Shown piece after piece: positions 48,145 to 58,682 of a stretch of 64,000 nucleotides of DNA. The notes under the pieces are model-generated. The model was given only the letters and a program-made list of their open reading frames with translations, was not told where the DNA came from and ran no database searches. A program made the position numbers and the translations under genes. The stretch is from positions 88,049,106-88,113,105 of the forward strand of contig NW_023601433.1 of assembly GCF_014898055.3 (NCBI RefSeq). Reading direction: 5' to 3'. The DNA comes from Talpa occidentalis. Taxonomy: Eukaryota; Chordata; Mammalia; Eulipotyphla; Talpidae. Within the stretch, counting starts at the first letter, position 1; each line of letters starts with the position of its first letter.

Positions 48145-48216
48145 CTTGCTGGGCGCCTTGCTGGGCGCCTTGCTGGGGGCCTTGCTGGGGGTCTTGCTGG
48201 GGGCCTTGCTGGGGGC
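48145..48216 (+). repeat. 12-bp minisatellite, six copies
   Basis: Six head-to-tail copies of CTTGCTGGGSGC, with C/G and C/T variants ordered along the array (first two GGCGC, later GGGGC/GGGGT). The period is a multiple of three, so all frames stay open. Confidence 0.95.
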
Positions 48217-48755
48217 CAGCCCTGCTTACCGCGGGAGCCCTGCCTCGCCCTCGGGCCAGCAGGCCTGCAGGGCCCCGGCTTTATGGTCCCCGCTGCTGGG
48301 TTACCACCGCCCACGGGGAGCCCCAGAAAGATCTGGGTCCGCCTGGCAGACGGTTCGGCTGCAGGATCCAGGGAGACCGTGGCCAGAAGGGGCGGGGCTG
48401 GGGGAGTCAGGCCGCTGTTTACGGTCACCCCAGAGCCAGGGTGCACCCCCCGGGGCCCCCCTCACTGGGAGCTCCCAGCGGGACCTGCGCCATCCCAACC
48501 TAGGGGGCGGGTTTATTTGCCCTCCCTCCGAGATGAGGGTGGGCAGGCCTGTGTCTGGGGTGCAGGGGAGGGGGAGGACTTGTGCTCCCAGGGGGTCGGG
48601 GCTCGGGTCTCGGGCCCTTGGATGGTACCGGTCACATGCCCGTGTGGACTAGGGGTAGGGGGTGGGGCTGCCTTCTGGAAGGTCTGGTTCTCATGATCAG
48701 AAATTAACCTCTGTAGGACAGGACGCCGGCTTCTTTCCCAAATCACCACGGGGCC

Positions 48756-48769
48756 GGGGGGGGGGGGGG
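48756..48769 (+). repeat. Poly(G)14
   Basis: Fourteen G residues in a G-rich setting; G-quadruplex potential and possible length error. Confidence 0.9.
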
Positions 48770-49132
48770 CGGTAGGGGCTGGGGGAGAGGGCACACAGCA
48801 GGATGATTCTGGTGAAAACTGAATGGACCTAAAGGAGCTTAAGTCGCAGCCTGGAGCTAATGAGTCTTTCATGCCGCTGCCCTGGACTTCTTAATTTCCC
48901 ATTTTTTAGTGAGAAAGGTCAGTCCTCAGGTTGCAGACCAGGCACAGCCCATGCCCCATCCTCATAGTTAGAATTTAATCACTTTTTGCTTCCATCCAAT
49001 TTGCTTCTGCAGTGGTTTTGTGAGGCCTGGGCTCCTGGTTTTCCAGGTAGGAGATGACAAGGATTTTTTTATCTTAATTTATTGTAATTTTTTCCTTACT
49101 GTGAGTCCTTAATATATTTTGAAAATAATCCT

Positions 49133-49360
49133 CTGGTTCAAGGTCAGCTAACTTGGCCCTGACCTAAAGCCAGGCTGCCGCCTATTTTTGTCAATAAAGT
49201 TTTACTGGCACACAGCCCAGCCCGCAGCTGACATGCCTGGCTGCTCTGATACACAACAGCAGTGTTTAATGCTTGCCACAGAGATGGCCCAGCCACAAAG
49301 CCTGGAAAATGGACGACCTGGCCCTTTACAGACAAAGTGAACTGACCCCTGGCATGGATG
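49133..49360 (+). mobile_element. Nearly complete non-autonomous hAT-Charlie-type element
   Basis: 'gccgcctatttttgtcaataaagttttactggcacacagcc' in the first half and 'tggccctttacagacaaagt' near the end match the two ends of a small hAT-Charlie element. The ends are degenerate inverted repeats; no transposase coding. Confidence 0.75.
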
Positions 49361-50892
49361 GTGCAGCCCTACAGCAAAAATAGGACGAGCAAATGGTTAA
49401 CATTTAGACACTATTTAGTAGGAACTAAGCACATGTTCCATGGGAAACAGCGTCTGTAATGGGAGGAAATTACCAGCCTCCAAATTGTGTACCTCGCTGC
49501 TTGATCACTTTATCACCCTGAGATACTCTGTGATGAGCACGTGAGCTGGAATCCCCAGTATTATACGTGGCCCCTGCTTCCAGGGGCGCGTGGTTAATGA
49601 CCCAGCTGGGTATCGAGGCCCGCCATGTAAATGTAAACTTCTTCCTTTCTTTTCCTGATTGATCAGATTTTCAATTTCTTTCCTACCTAGGGCACCCAAC
49701 CTGTGCCTGCTTCCGGTTTAGTCCTCCAGCAGCTCTGAGCAAGCCTTTCTCCAGCTAATGATTTAGTTACAGTATCTGCTTCCTGTTCAACAAGTATTTA
49801 TTGAGTAGAATTCTGGGTTGGAGAAACGAAAGGAAAGACTACCTGTCCTCGTGGACAACTCACATCTTGTGGGCCTCACTCCCCCGACCATCAACACCCC
49901 CACCATCACCCCCACCTCCACCCCCATCATCGCCAGTGGTGCCAGCATTCCTGCTACTGCCCATATGGTACAAATGAAACAACTTTAAATGCCCTCAATG
50001 CTTAAAATACCCAAGGGCGCCACACGTGGTCTTTGGGGTAAAGTTTCTCAAGAACATTTGGGAGCCCCTGTCATGCCAGAGGGCCAACCCCGCTGTGCAG
50101 TGTCCACAGGCTGGAGACAGCTCGGGGTGGTTCCATTAGGAAGATAAATCTCCTTATGGCTTTGCTCAAATTCCCCAAGAAAGCATTTGTGGTTGAGGAA
50201 GTTGTGCATTAAATTTGAGTGGTTCACGAGTAATTTTCTGAAACTCCTCTCCCCTCTTATTTATTTGCTTACTCTAATTTAGGCACTTAGAGGAGACCCA
50301 GAGCTCAGGGGCCGAGTCGCCATCAGCCACCAGGAGCAGAAGGCCGAGCCATGCTCCAGACGTGGCCAGCTCCGAGGGCTCTCGGCCCCGAGGCGCCAAG
50401 ACCAACAGCTCACGCTGCCACCGGGGAACTGGTGGCTGCATTCCCGAGGCTGGGGGAGTAGGAAAATAAATCAAGAGGGCTCCATGGAGAGGGATTCCCT
50501 GATCAACCCCTGTGCAGAAAATGCCTGTGGCGTTGCCCCGCCTTCCTCTGTGGGCAGAGGCCTGACCAGCAGCATCAGGCCCTGTGGGTGTTTCCACAAG
50601 GGCCAGCATTGATGGGGATCTCGGACAACGGCAAGTCAGCCCAGACAAGTGTCCCTCTCGGAAGAGGACGCGCTGGGCTTAGCCAGCCAGGTCGGCGAAG
50701 CCACGGACAGTGGAAGGTGCAAAGCCAGGCGAGGAGGTAGGTGGGAAGCCCAGCCTGGGTGGGGAAGAGCCACAGGCAGGAGTAAGACCAGGATAAGACT
50801 AGAATAAGACAGCAGGATGAGACTAGGAACTGAATTTTGGCTTAATTTCATTTTAATCCATTTAAATTACAAAATGAATACTTGATTTTTTT
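49361..50892. other. Non-coding interval, unique
   Basis: CACCCC/CATCACC low-complexity DNA at 49881-49930. 50130-50290 is AT-rich and repeat-poor. Minus frame 50274-50648 (124 codons) has no family match. AATAAGAC-like tandem wording near 50780-50825. Confidence 0.4.
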
Positions 50893-50934
50893 ACTAGAAA
50901 CCTTCTAAAGGTTTTCTTTTTTTAAATCTTTTTT

Positions 50935-51192
50935 TAATTTAATTTAATTTATTTATACAAGCACTGGGCACAGTCAGAAGCGCGGGAGGGTGAGAGAATT
51001 CACCAGAGCCAGAGCGGGGAGCAGAGCAGGCAGAAGGACCGAGGTACACTGCTGAGGGAAGCAGCGGACGGCAGGAGAGGTCTGTGCGCCATGTGGGACC
51101 CTCGCCCGGTGGCCGGGGCTCGAACCGGCGTTGCAGAAGCTGCGGGCAGCCTTGCAACCCAGCGCTCAACTGCTGCGCCACTGGGGAGGCCC
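50935..51192 (-). mobile_element. tRNA-derived SINE, 'CACTGGG' subtype, reverse orientation
   Basis: Tail AATTTAATTTATTTAT left, head complement (TGCGCCACTGGGGAGGCC) right, target-site duplication ACTAGAAACCTTCTAAA at about 50893 and 51193 (one mismatch). Confidence 0.92.
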
Positions 51193-51448
51193 ACTAGAAA
51201 ACTTCTAAACTATGTTTGGAACAACTTTAGTAGGTAAAGCTACCTTTTTCACTGAATATTTTTATGAAATGTTCAAAGGTTTTTACAAAAGGTAAAATTT
51301 ACAACATTATACCGCATTCCAATAAAAATGTAACATTCAAATTGACTTGTATGTAGGTAAAAAATGCACATTGGCTTTCGAATACTTAGCACCAAAAAGA
51401 GAATAAATATCCTAAGAACAGGTGTTGTTGTTGCTGTTGTTTTTTATT

Positions 51449-51712
51449 TTTTAAAGATTTATTTATTTATACGAGAACCGGGGTACAGGCCAGAGGCGTG
51501 GGAGGGTAAGAGGACTCACCAGAGACAGAGTGGGGAGCAGAACAGGCAGACTGACGAAGTACACTGCTGAGGGGAGCAGCGGGCGAGACAGGAGAGGTCT
51601 GTGCGCCATGTGGGACCCTCCCCTGCTGGCCGGGATCGAACTGGCGCTGCTGAGGCTGCGGGCAGCTTCACAGCGCTGCGCTCAACTGCCTGCGCCACCA
51701 GGGGAGGCCCCA
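51449..51712 (-). mobile_element. tRNA-derived SINE, mosaic of the two subtypes, reverse orientation
   Basis: Main-subtype tail (AAAGATTTATTTATTTATAC, GGGGTACAGGCCAGAG) but a head half closer to the CACTGGG subtype (GTGCGCCATGTGGGACCC, ACAGCGCTGCGCTCAACTG). Target-site duplication GCTGTTGTTTTTTAT at about 51433 and 51713. Could be an intermediate source gene or a recombinant. Confidence 0.92.
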
Positions 51713-51727
51713 GCTGTTGTTTTTTAA

Positions 51728-52284
51728 TATCGATTTTGTCTTGAAATGATATCACTAAATTTAATGGCATCTGCTTTTTAAAAACTTTTTAAATTTGGTT
51801 CCTAGGAAATTTGTAATTACACTCAACTGCTCACATTCTACTTCTACTGGACAACATAGGGCTGTGGTGGGGGGAGCAGCAGACACTGAGGGCCATGAGG
51901 GCCCCCCGGGTCTTCATCCAGTGTCCTCTGCCCCTGCCTACTCCACAGCCACACCTGGGGAGCAAATGTTTTCCAAGAGGCTGTTTATCACGGCAGGAAG
52001 TGCGGTACACCGAGAAAAATGAATCACAGCTCAGAAAGTCCACAATCCCCAGTGTTATCAGTGCCTCCAGAGCATCCCACAGAGTCAATCCCCTGAGTAA
52101 TTTGCAGGGAATTTTGACTTAACAAAGTCAAACAAGTCTGTAGTTTCACCTGCGTCTAACTTGTCAAACCTTAAACCTCCCATGTTCTGAAGATGCTGGT
52201 CTCTGCGGAGCCCGGAGGAACTGGGAGTTTAAGATACAGAGCCATGCAAGGATTCGGTGACTCTAAATTTATTTCAGATAAAGG
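51728..52284. other. Non-coding interval
   Basis: AT-rich and unassigned; short frames only. Confidence 0.4.
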
Positions 52285-53215
52285 TTTTTTTTAAAATATT
52301 TTATTTTATATAATTCTTACATCATTTTTCATTTTTGCACAATGTATGCATTTTCATTTTGGTTATATTCCCCATACAATTCCCACCCTCCTTATTTTGG
52401 CCCTGATCCCTCTCTCCTCCACCCCCCCCCCCTTGTGTATCTCTTGTTTATAGTTACTTGTTGATTTTGATTTTTTCTTTATTATAATTAGTCTTTTTCC
52501 TGGTCTCTTATTTAGATTTTCTAAATTCCTGCTATGAGTGAGACCATCCAGTATTTTTCTTTTTCTGGCTTATTTCGCTGAGCATGATCTCTTCCAGCTC
52601 CATCCATGTTGCTGCAAATTGCATGAGTTTATCTTTTTTGAATGCTGAGTAATATTCCATGGTGTATATGGACCACATCTTCTTGATCCAGTCATCTATT
52701 TTTGGGCATTTGGGCTGTTTCCAAAGCTTAGCTATTGTAAACAGTGCTGCTATAAACATAGGGATGCAGGTGTTCTTTGGAATTGATGTTTCTGTGTCCT
52801 TTGGGTAAATACCTAGGAGTGGAATTGCTGGATCCTATGGAAGCTCTATGTTTAGTAGATCCAGAAATCTCCACACAGCTCTCCATAGTGGTTGGACCAG
52901 TTTGCACTCCCACCAGCAGGGCAGGAGAGTTCCTTTTTCTCCACAACCTCGCCAACATTTGTTGTTGATAATTTTTTTAATATGTGCCATTCTCACTGGT
53001 GTGAGACGGTATCTCATGGTAGTTTTGATTTGCATTTCCCTGATTACAAGTGATGCTGAACATTTTTTCATATGCCTGTGGGCCATTTGCATTTCCTCTT
53101 TGGAGAAGTTCCTTTTTAGCTCTTCTGCCCATTTTTTGACTGGATTATTTACTTTGTTTTTGTTGAGTCTCATCAGTTCTTTGCAGATTTTTGGAAAAAT
53201 GTTTATTAAAAAAAA
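52285..53215 (-). mobile_element. 5'-truncated L1 with nearly open ORF2 C-terminus
   Basis: Minus-strand reading from 53215 gives the L1 ORF2 C-terminal region. It includes the Cys-rich motif region ([21 protein letters not shown]) and later the MWSIYTMEYYSAF stretch, ending with a stop at 52532. One in-frame TAG (about 52835-52837) splits it into frames of 112 and 75 codons in the same phase. A 3'UTR with a C-rich run follows, then a T-rich (poly A complement) end near 52285. Low divergence makes it the youngest L1 here. It lacks endonuclease and reverse transcriptase and is inert. Confidence 0.93.
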
Positions 53216-53219
53216 ATAA

Positions 53220-55269
53220 CAAGTCTTGGATCTGAAACCAACCAGAAACTCTTCATTTTATGGCCCAAGGTCTCACTTAACACTCTGGGAAGGAGTCTCT
53301 CTTGAGTGATCACTGATGCCACATGACATGACGTGCAGGTTTTTACATGGACATCAGTCTTCACCTCCTCCGGGTAAATGTCACCACTGTTGGGTCCGGT
53401 GGCTGCCCCTGCCCTTCTGATCCTGCTCTAGGGTCCCTGGCCAGCCCAGCTTCTGCTCACAGCCTTGGGCCCAAACCATCTAAAAACCTCACCAACGACC
53501 TCGTCACCATGTCATTCCCCGGCCCTCGTTCTTCACAAGAATAAGAAACAAAACATACATTTAGGAAGACCCTTATTTTAAAAGTCCTTTTTATTACCCC
53601 AACCCGGCCCTCTCCCTGTCTCCATCCCAGACTGTGCATCCTCTTGGAGAATTTCAGTCTATAACCTCCTTGTGTTTGGGGTGTGAGGACGCCCCTGTTC
53701 CGAGTGGTTGTCCCCATCCGGGTGGAGCCCTCCTGTGGCCCCAGCAGAGGCGGCCTGCAGGGGCAGCGCCTGTCCTGGCACCCTCCACCCAGGTCCCTGG
53801 GGAGTCGCTTTGGCCTTTCTGGTCACATCATTTCTTCACGCCACATGTGCTAGGCGGTAAACAGCCTCCAGGACCCAAATAAAAGGTCTTTATGGAGAGA
53901 AAACACACAAGCGAATGCCGGAATCCAATTTAAATGAATAAATAAATGCAATTCCAAAGGCCGCCAGCCACAAGATTTCAGGGACATGAGCCAAGCAAGT
54001 TGGTTCCCCGCAAGCTGGTGAGGGAGCAGAAAGCCCCCAGGCCCTGTCAGCCAGTCCCAGCCCCCCCGAATCTGGGAGGTGAAAGCGCACTCCCCAGCTT
54101 CCTCAGCCAACAGCTAAGAAAATGAAGGCTGGACTCTTCGGAGACTCCAGAAGGGAGCCTCCTGGACCGCGCAGCGGAGTTGGGGACCCCTTGCACGTGC
54201 CAGGGCCGGAGCATCTTGTCATCTCTGCAGCGCTGGCTCGGGTGCCCCTGACCGCAGGGGGAGGCCCCTGGCCTCGTCGTCCCCCAACATCCCTGTACAG
54301 GCCCCGCCCCTGCTCCTCCACCCCTGCACAGGCCCCGCCCCCGCCCCTACCTGCAGTATCCCGGAGCCAGGTGTGGTGCGGGGCGGGAGGGCCAGGGGCG
54401 GCCTCGCTGCCCTGTGCCCCGGGTGACTCCGCGGGGCTCCTGTGGAGAATCTGGGAGCTCGCAGCCTGGGGGGAGGATTGTGCCAAAGACGCAAATTAGA
54501 GGCTCGCTTAATTAAGCCAGGAGGGGCGCTGGCGAAGTCACCCCATCGCTGGGTGACTCAGTCTCTCGCCAGGCGTCTGGGCAGGCCCCGGTGATTTTCC
54601 TCCCCCTGGTCAAAGCAAAATTCCCGGCGAGACTGTGGACAAAGCCGTGCAGACTCGTTGACCCTGGAACTCCAGGTCCTGAGGGCTGGACTTGGTCTTG
54701 AGCAAAACACAATAAAACAAACAGGAAAACCACCCAACGTGTTTTGCCAACTAAAAAAAAACACGCATTAGCAGAGAATGCCTTCCAACGAAGAGAGAGC
54801 GTTCTAGAAGATTCCACCGTGTCACACGCGCTCAGGGGCCACTCTCCCAGCACTAGCCGGATCTGTAAGGTCGCTCCCCGGCCAGCGTCTCCTCCCTGTG
54901 GCTGCCGCAGAGACAGCCTAAAGTCTGGCTTTTTGGGGCGGTGGGCGCGGCGGCTGCCAGCTGTAGGAGGAGCCCCCAATAAAAACATCTAACCCCCCCA
55001 CACTGGGCTGTTGTGCATGGGCCATGGAGCAAAACTGAAATGTGAGGTTGGCTGGGGTGCGGGGTGCTGGGGGGCCATGAGGCTGGCCCAACCCTGGGCG
55101 CCCTGAAATCCTCAGACTTTTTTTAAACATCAGAGAGTTGATTAAAATCCTAAGTCAGTTTTTCCAATATATGCGTCCCCCCTCAGTGTAACCTTGTTTG
55201 TAGCTCTTTGGAAGTGTGAGCTCAGCTGCGGTGCTGTGCTGTGTGCCTGAGAGCAGCTAAGTGGTCTAC
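53220..55269. other. Non-coding interval, GC-rich in its centre
   Basis: 54120-54480 is CpG-moderate with overlapping frames, none recognisable. 54485-54800 and 55110-55220 are repeat-poor. No exon supported. Confidence 0.4.
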
Positions 55270-55470
55270 ACCCCACGCCCCCCACACACACACTCACCCC
55301 TACGCCCCACTCAGTACACACACGCTACACTCACACACACAATGCATGCACACACTGTGCACTTGCTAGCACACACATATTTACACACATAAACATGCAC
55401 TCACTCGCTCACCACAGTCATGCATACACTCATACGAAATCACTCACCCGGATATACACTTGCACACATT
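55270..55470 (+). repeat. CA-rich degenerate microsatellite
   Basis: CACACA, CTCACAC, CATGCACA and ATACACT variants over about 200 bp. Confidence 0.9.
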
Positions 55471-55802
55471 TCTGAGATCGATTTCACAAGGTGCTAGAAT
55501 ACTTTTTTCCCTTCCATTTTGTTCAGTGCTGTTCCCAGCTCACTAACTGGATTTCAGCGCTCAGCAATGGGCTCTGTGACAAACTGCCTGACAGGACACG
55601 GAGCCACGGCCACACCTCCCTGCCTGGAGGAGAGACAGAACAGGACACACCCGGGCCCCCCGCCCAGGACCTCCAAGCAGGCGTGTGGACACATAAGACA
55701 CAGAGCTTTCCTGTAAGGGGGGCTCTCCTCATGACAATGAGCCAGCTTCACCTACAGGCCTCAGTGAGCATCACAGAATAATATCGAATCAAAGAAGCAA
55801 GT

Positions 55803-56067
55803 GAGGCCTCCCTGGTGGCGCAGGGGTTAAGTCCCAGCGCTATCAAGCTATCGCCAGCCACTGCAGCGCAAGTTCGATCCCCAGCCAGGGAGCTACCCAC
55901 AGGGTGCAGCAGACCTCCCCTGTCTCGCCTGCTGCTCCCCTCAGCAGTGTGTTTCAGTAGATCTGCCTGTTCTGCTCCCCACTCTGGTGAATCCTCTTAT
56001 CCCCAACACCTCTGGCCTACACCCCAGTTCTTGGATGCATAAATAAATAAAAATAAATCTTAAAAAA
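55803..56067 (+). mobile_element. tRNA-derived SINE, main subtype
   Basis: Starts GAGGCCTCCCTGGTGGCGCAGG, B-box-like AAGTTCGATCCCC near 55871, tail AATAAATAAAAATAAATCTT plus A-run. Target-site duplication AAGCAAGT at 55795-55802 and 56068-56075. Confidence 0.94.
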
Positions 56068-56852
56068 AAGCAAGTCACAGAAGAATGACTATAAAACCGC
56101 AAACAGCTTAACAACATAAACACAGCTAATGCATGATTTCGGGGAGATTTTCACACAGATGCAGAGATGCTTGAAGAAACAGGAAAGACAGCACCAATTT
56201 CGGGGTAACTGCTGACTCTGGGGAGACCCCAGGCTCTTTTGGGTGGTATTTTCTCTTCCGGACCCAGCGGAGGGCATGTGGCTTGGGTTCGACTGGCCTG
56301 GAGTTCATCCCGATCACCTGCAAGTTGTACGTCACCTTATTGCTCGACCTGCGGAGAGAGCTGGCCGGCGTGGCCACTTTCCTCTCCAGCGCTGCGGGGG
56401 CGAAAGGCCTTTTGCGGGTGGTTTGAGCGGGTCCGGCTGCGTTCCCGTCCTGGAGAAGTGCGGGTCGGCTCAGCCCTCTAGGACACGCAGATGCCAGATG
56501 CCAGAGCTGCGGTCCGCGCCACCCCCGCCGCCCAGCAGGCGACCGGGGAGGCTGGCACAGCTGCCCGCCGGCGGCGCTGAGGAAGGCTCTAGAAACCCCT
56601 GCCTTTTAGTGCCTTCGGTGCTTAATGGCCTAAGGAATGAAGAAGGGAGGGGAGGGAGCTCAGCTGTTTACTACACGCTGCCCCCAGCCTTTTTCCCTCC
56701 CACAAATTCTTTCCAGTTCTCCTTTAAAAGCTCTCGGGTGAGCCGGCGAAGAGAGCCCCGGGGCTGCCCTCTGCAGCAGCATGGCTGGGCGGCTGGGGAG
56801 TAAATCATGACTTAGCAGCAGCGCAGGCCCCTGAAGCAGGAAGAAAGGAAGA

Positions 56853-56866
56853 ATGTGCGCACGCGC

Positions 56867-56918
<52 letters not shown>
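56853..56918 (+). repeat. Alternating purine-pyrimidine tract, (GCGC/GT)n
   Basis: ATGTGCGCACGCGCGTGCGT followed by a (GT) run of about 46 bp: roughly 66 bp of unbroken purine-pyrimidine alternation with a CG-rich start, the classical Z-DNA-prone arrangement. Confidence 0.93.
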
Positions 56919-56921
<3 letters not shown>

Positions 56922-57140
56922 GGTCTCACTGGAGAGCAAATTAAGGTAGGTGTCTCGTTACTTAACGACCCAGCTTGAGAGGACTCTGGAAAGTTCCATG
57001 AACAGAAAGTAAGGCCCCTGGGTTGTGGGGCGCCCCTGGGCAGAGGGGGTGGGGGCAGCACTGTGGCCCTGGCCTCTGCTCCCCACTCAGCCTGCTTTTT
57101 CAGAACCAGGGACTGACCTGCAGGACAGCCAGGTATCCCA

Positions 57141-57159
57141 GAAGCCCCCTGGTGGCGTA
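57141..57159 (-). promoter_or_regulatory. Strong CTCF-like motif
   Basis: Minus strand reads ACGCCACCAGGGGGCTTC, matching CCASYAGRKGGC at every core position. It lies in unique DNA, not in a SINE. Motif evidence only. Confidence 0.5.
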
Positions 57160-58682
57160 AGGACACTCCTCAGGGCTGGCCGCCGGCCTGCCTTTGCTCC
57201 CTGGTGAGACGGCTGCTCCCTCATCCTCTCCTCATCTGTGTCTGCTCCCGTGAGGTTATAACTGTCGACCTAGAAAGACCTCGTGTTCGCGGGCGCCCAC
57301 GCGCCTGGCCGCTCCTCCCGGGTGTCGAGGAGTGACGGGCACACTCTCCATCACAGCAGGGCTGCCGTGTCGGCTCAGGGGGCAAAGCTTTGTGCCCACG
57401 ACGGGTTGAACCTGGGACCATGATCTGCACTGGGGAAGGAGGCAGTGGGCTGGGGCTCCCTCAGAGAGGAGGGAGACTAGGAGTCAGAACAGGGAAAGGA
57501 TTGAGCCAGGAAAAGTGTGCAAGCGCTTTCAGGCAAGAGGGGAAAATGGTGCGCTCTCAGAGCGGAGCGAGAACGCAATTAGGGAGGCGGCCCCTAGGCC
57601 CTGGCAGGCGGAGTCCGGAGGAGGGGGTGCAGATGTTGAAGAAACTGCCGGTCTCCTTGTTCCTCCGGGTCTGGTCTGCAGGGGCATCTCCAGCCCTGCC
57701 GTCTGGAGGTGCCCAAGGAGCAGCCAGGCTTGGTCCCTGGCACCCGGGTCTGAAAACGCAGACCGGGGTGCAGGCTTTATCTCCATTCGCCGGCCGCACA
57801 TGCATCTCCCTTCTGTTAGCAAGTCTGGTCGCTAAGCACAGGACAGGGGTCTGTGCACACGAGCTGCTCAGAAGGGAAGTGGCGAAGCAGACCCAAGAAC
57901 ATAAAAGGTGCAGGGGAGGAGCACGGAGTGTGTTTGTTGAGAGGATAAATGTGAATTGGCTCAACAGCACGAGAGTGCTCTAGGCTACTTCAAAAACAAC
58001 GTCCTGCTACACGGAAGGGACGTGCCTGCGGCCAGAAGCAGAAGGGCCGAGGGTTCATCCAACAAATGCAGAGGAGGGACCAGGACTGAGGTCGGAGCGG
58101 GTGAAGCAAATAAAGCAGCGGAAGCTTTGAATTCTTCAAAGGGAGGGATTGAAAAGAAACAGTATCAGGTGGGTCCTTCTGATAAAGTCACTTAGCACCA
58201 AACAACCCTGCCCTGGGTCACACTGCAAATGGGGGCAGGTGTAGACACAGCTCACACCCGCTGAAATCTGATCTCTAGTGCTCCCTCTTCCCGGCCCCCG
58301 CGCTTCCCTCAGTCCAGTTCTGCCAGCGAGCTTAATATTTGTCCAGAGTCTTCAACTCCAAGATCTCTCGTTCTCTCTCCCCCAAGAACTTACATGCAGA
58401 AATTTGGAATTCAGAGGATCAACATCTCCAAGGCAGCCCGAGGCCTCGGACTCCCCAACACACCTTGTTTTCCCCTGACGCCCATCTTCACCGGTCAGCC
58501 CACGTCCGCCCTGTCCCGGGCAGCTGTGTCTATTCACGGAGAGGCAGCTGGCTCTGGGGAGAAGAAACAAATTCATCCTTGTGTTCACCGTTTGTCACCC
58601 ACACGCTCGGGTTGAGAACCTGAAGTGTGAAGCAGGCCGGGTGTAAAAGTGGCCCTTCCTAGCTCTTCAGTAGTGGAGATGA

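Larger units (their letters stand above)
47631..49132. other. Non-coding interval, GC-rich
   Basis: Contains a 12-bp minisatellite (48145-48216) and a poly(G) tract (48756-48769). A 347-codon plus frame (47460-48503) starts in the L1 relic and runs through the minisatellite, so it is not a credible gene. Confidence 0.45.
56076..58680. other. Non-coding interval with a GC-rich core
   Basis: 56330-56600 is CpG-moderate. A Z-DNA-type tract and a CTCF-like motif are listed separately. Frames such as 57390-57983 (plus) are unsupported. 58040-58200 is A-rich and unassigned. Confidence 0.4.

Noticed and set aside
47460..48503. 347-codon plus-strand frame as a gene
   Set aside because: It begins in an L1 relic and is kept open by a 12-bp minisatellite.
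3825..56067. tRNA genes at the A-box/B-box sequences
   Set aside because: Each lies at the head of a SINE with target-site duplications and an A/T-rich tail, and none folds into a complete cloverleaf with an acceptor stem.
57360..57420. Isolated tRNA B-box-like sequence (GGGTTGAACCTGGGACC)
   Set aside because: No SINE body, tail or target-site duplication is visible around it; probably chance or a very old relic.
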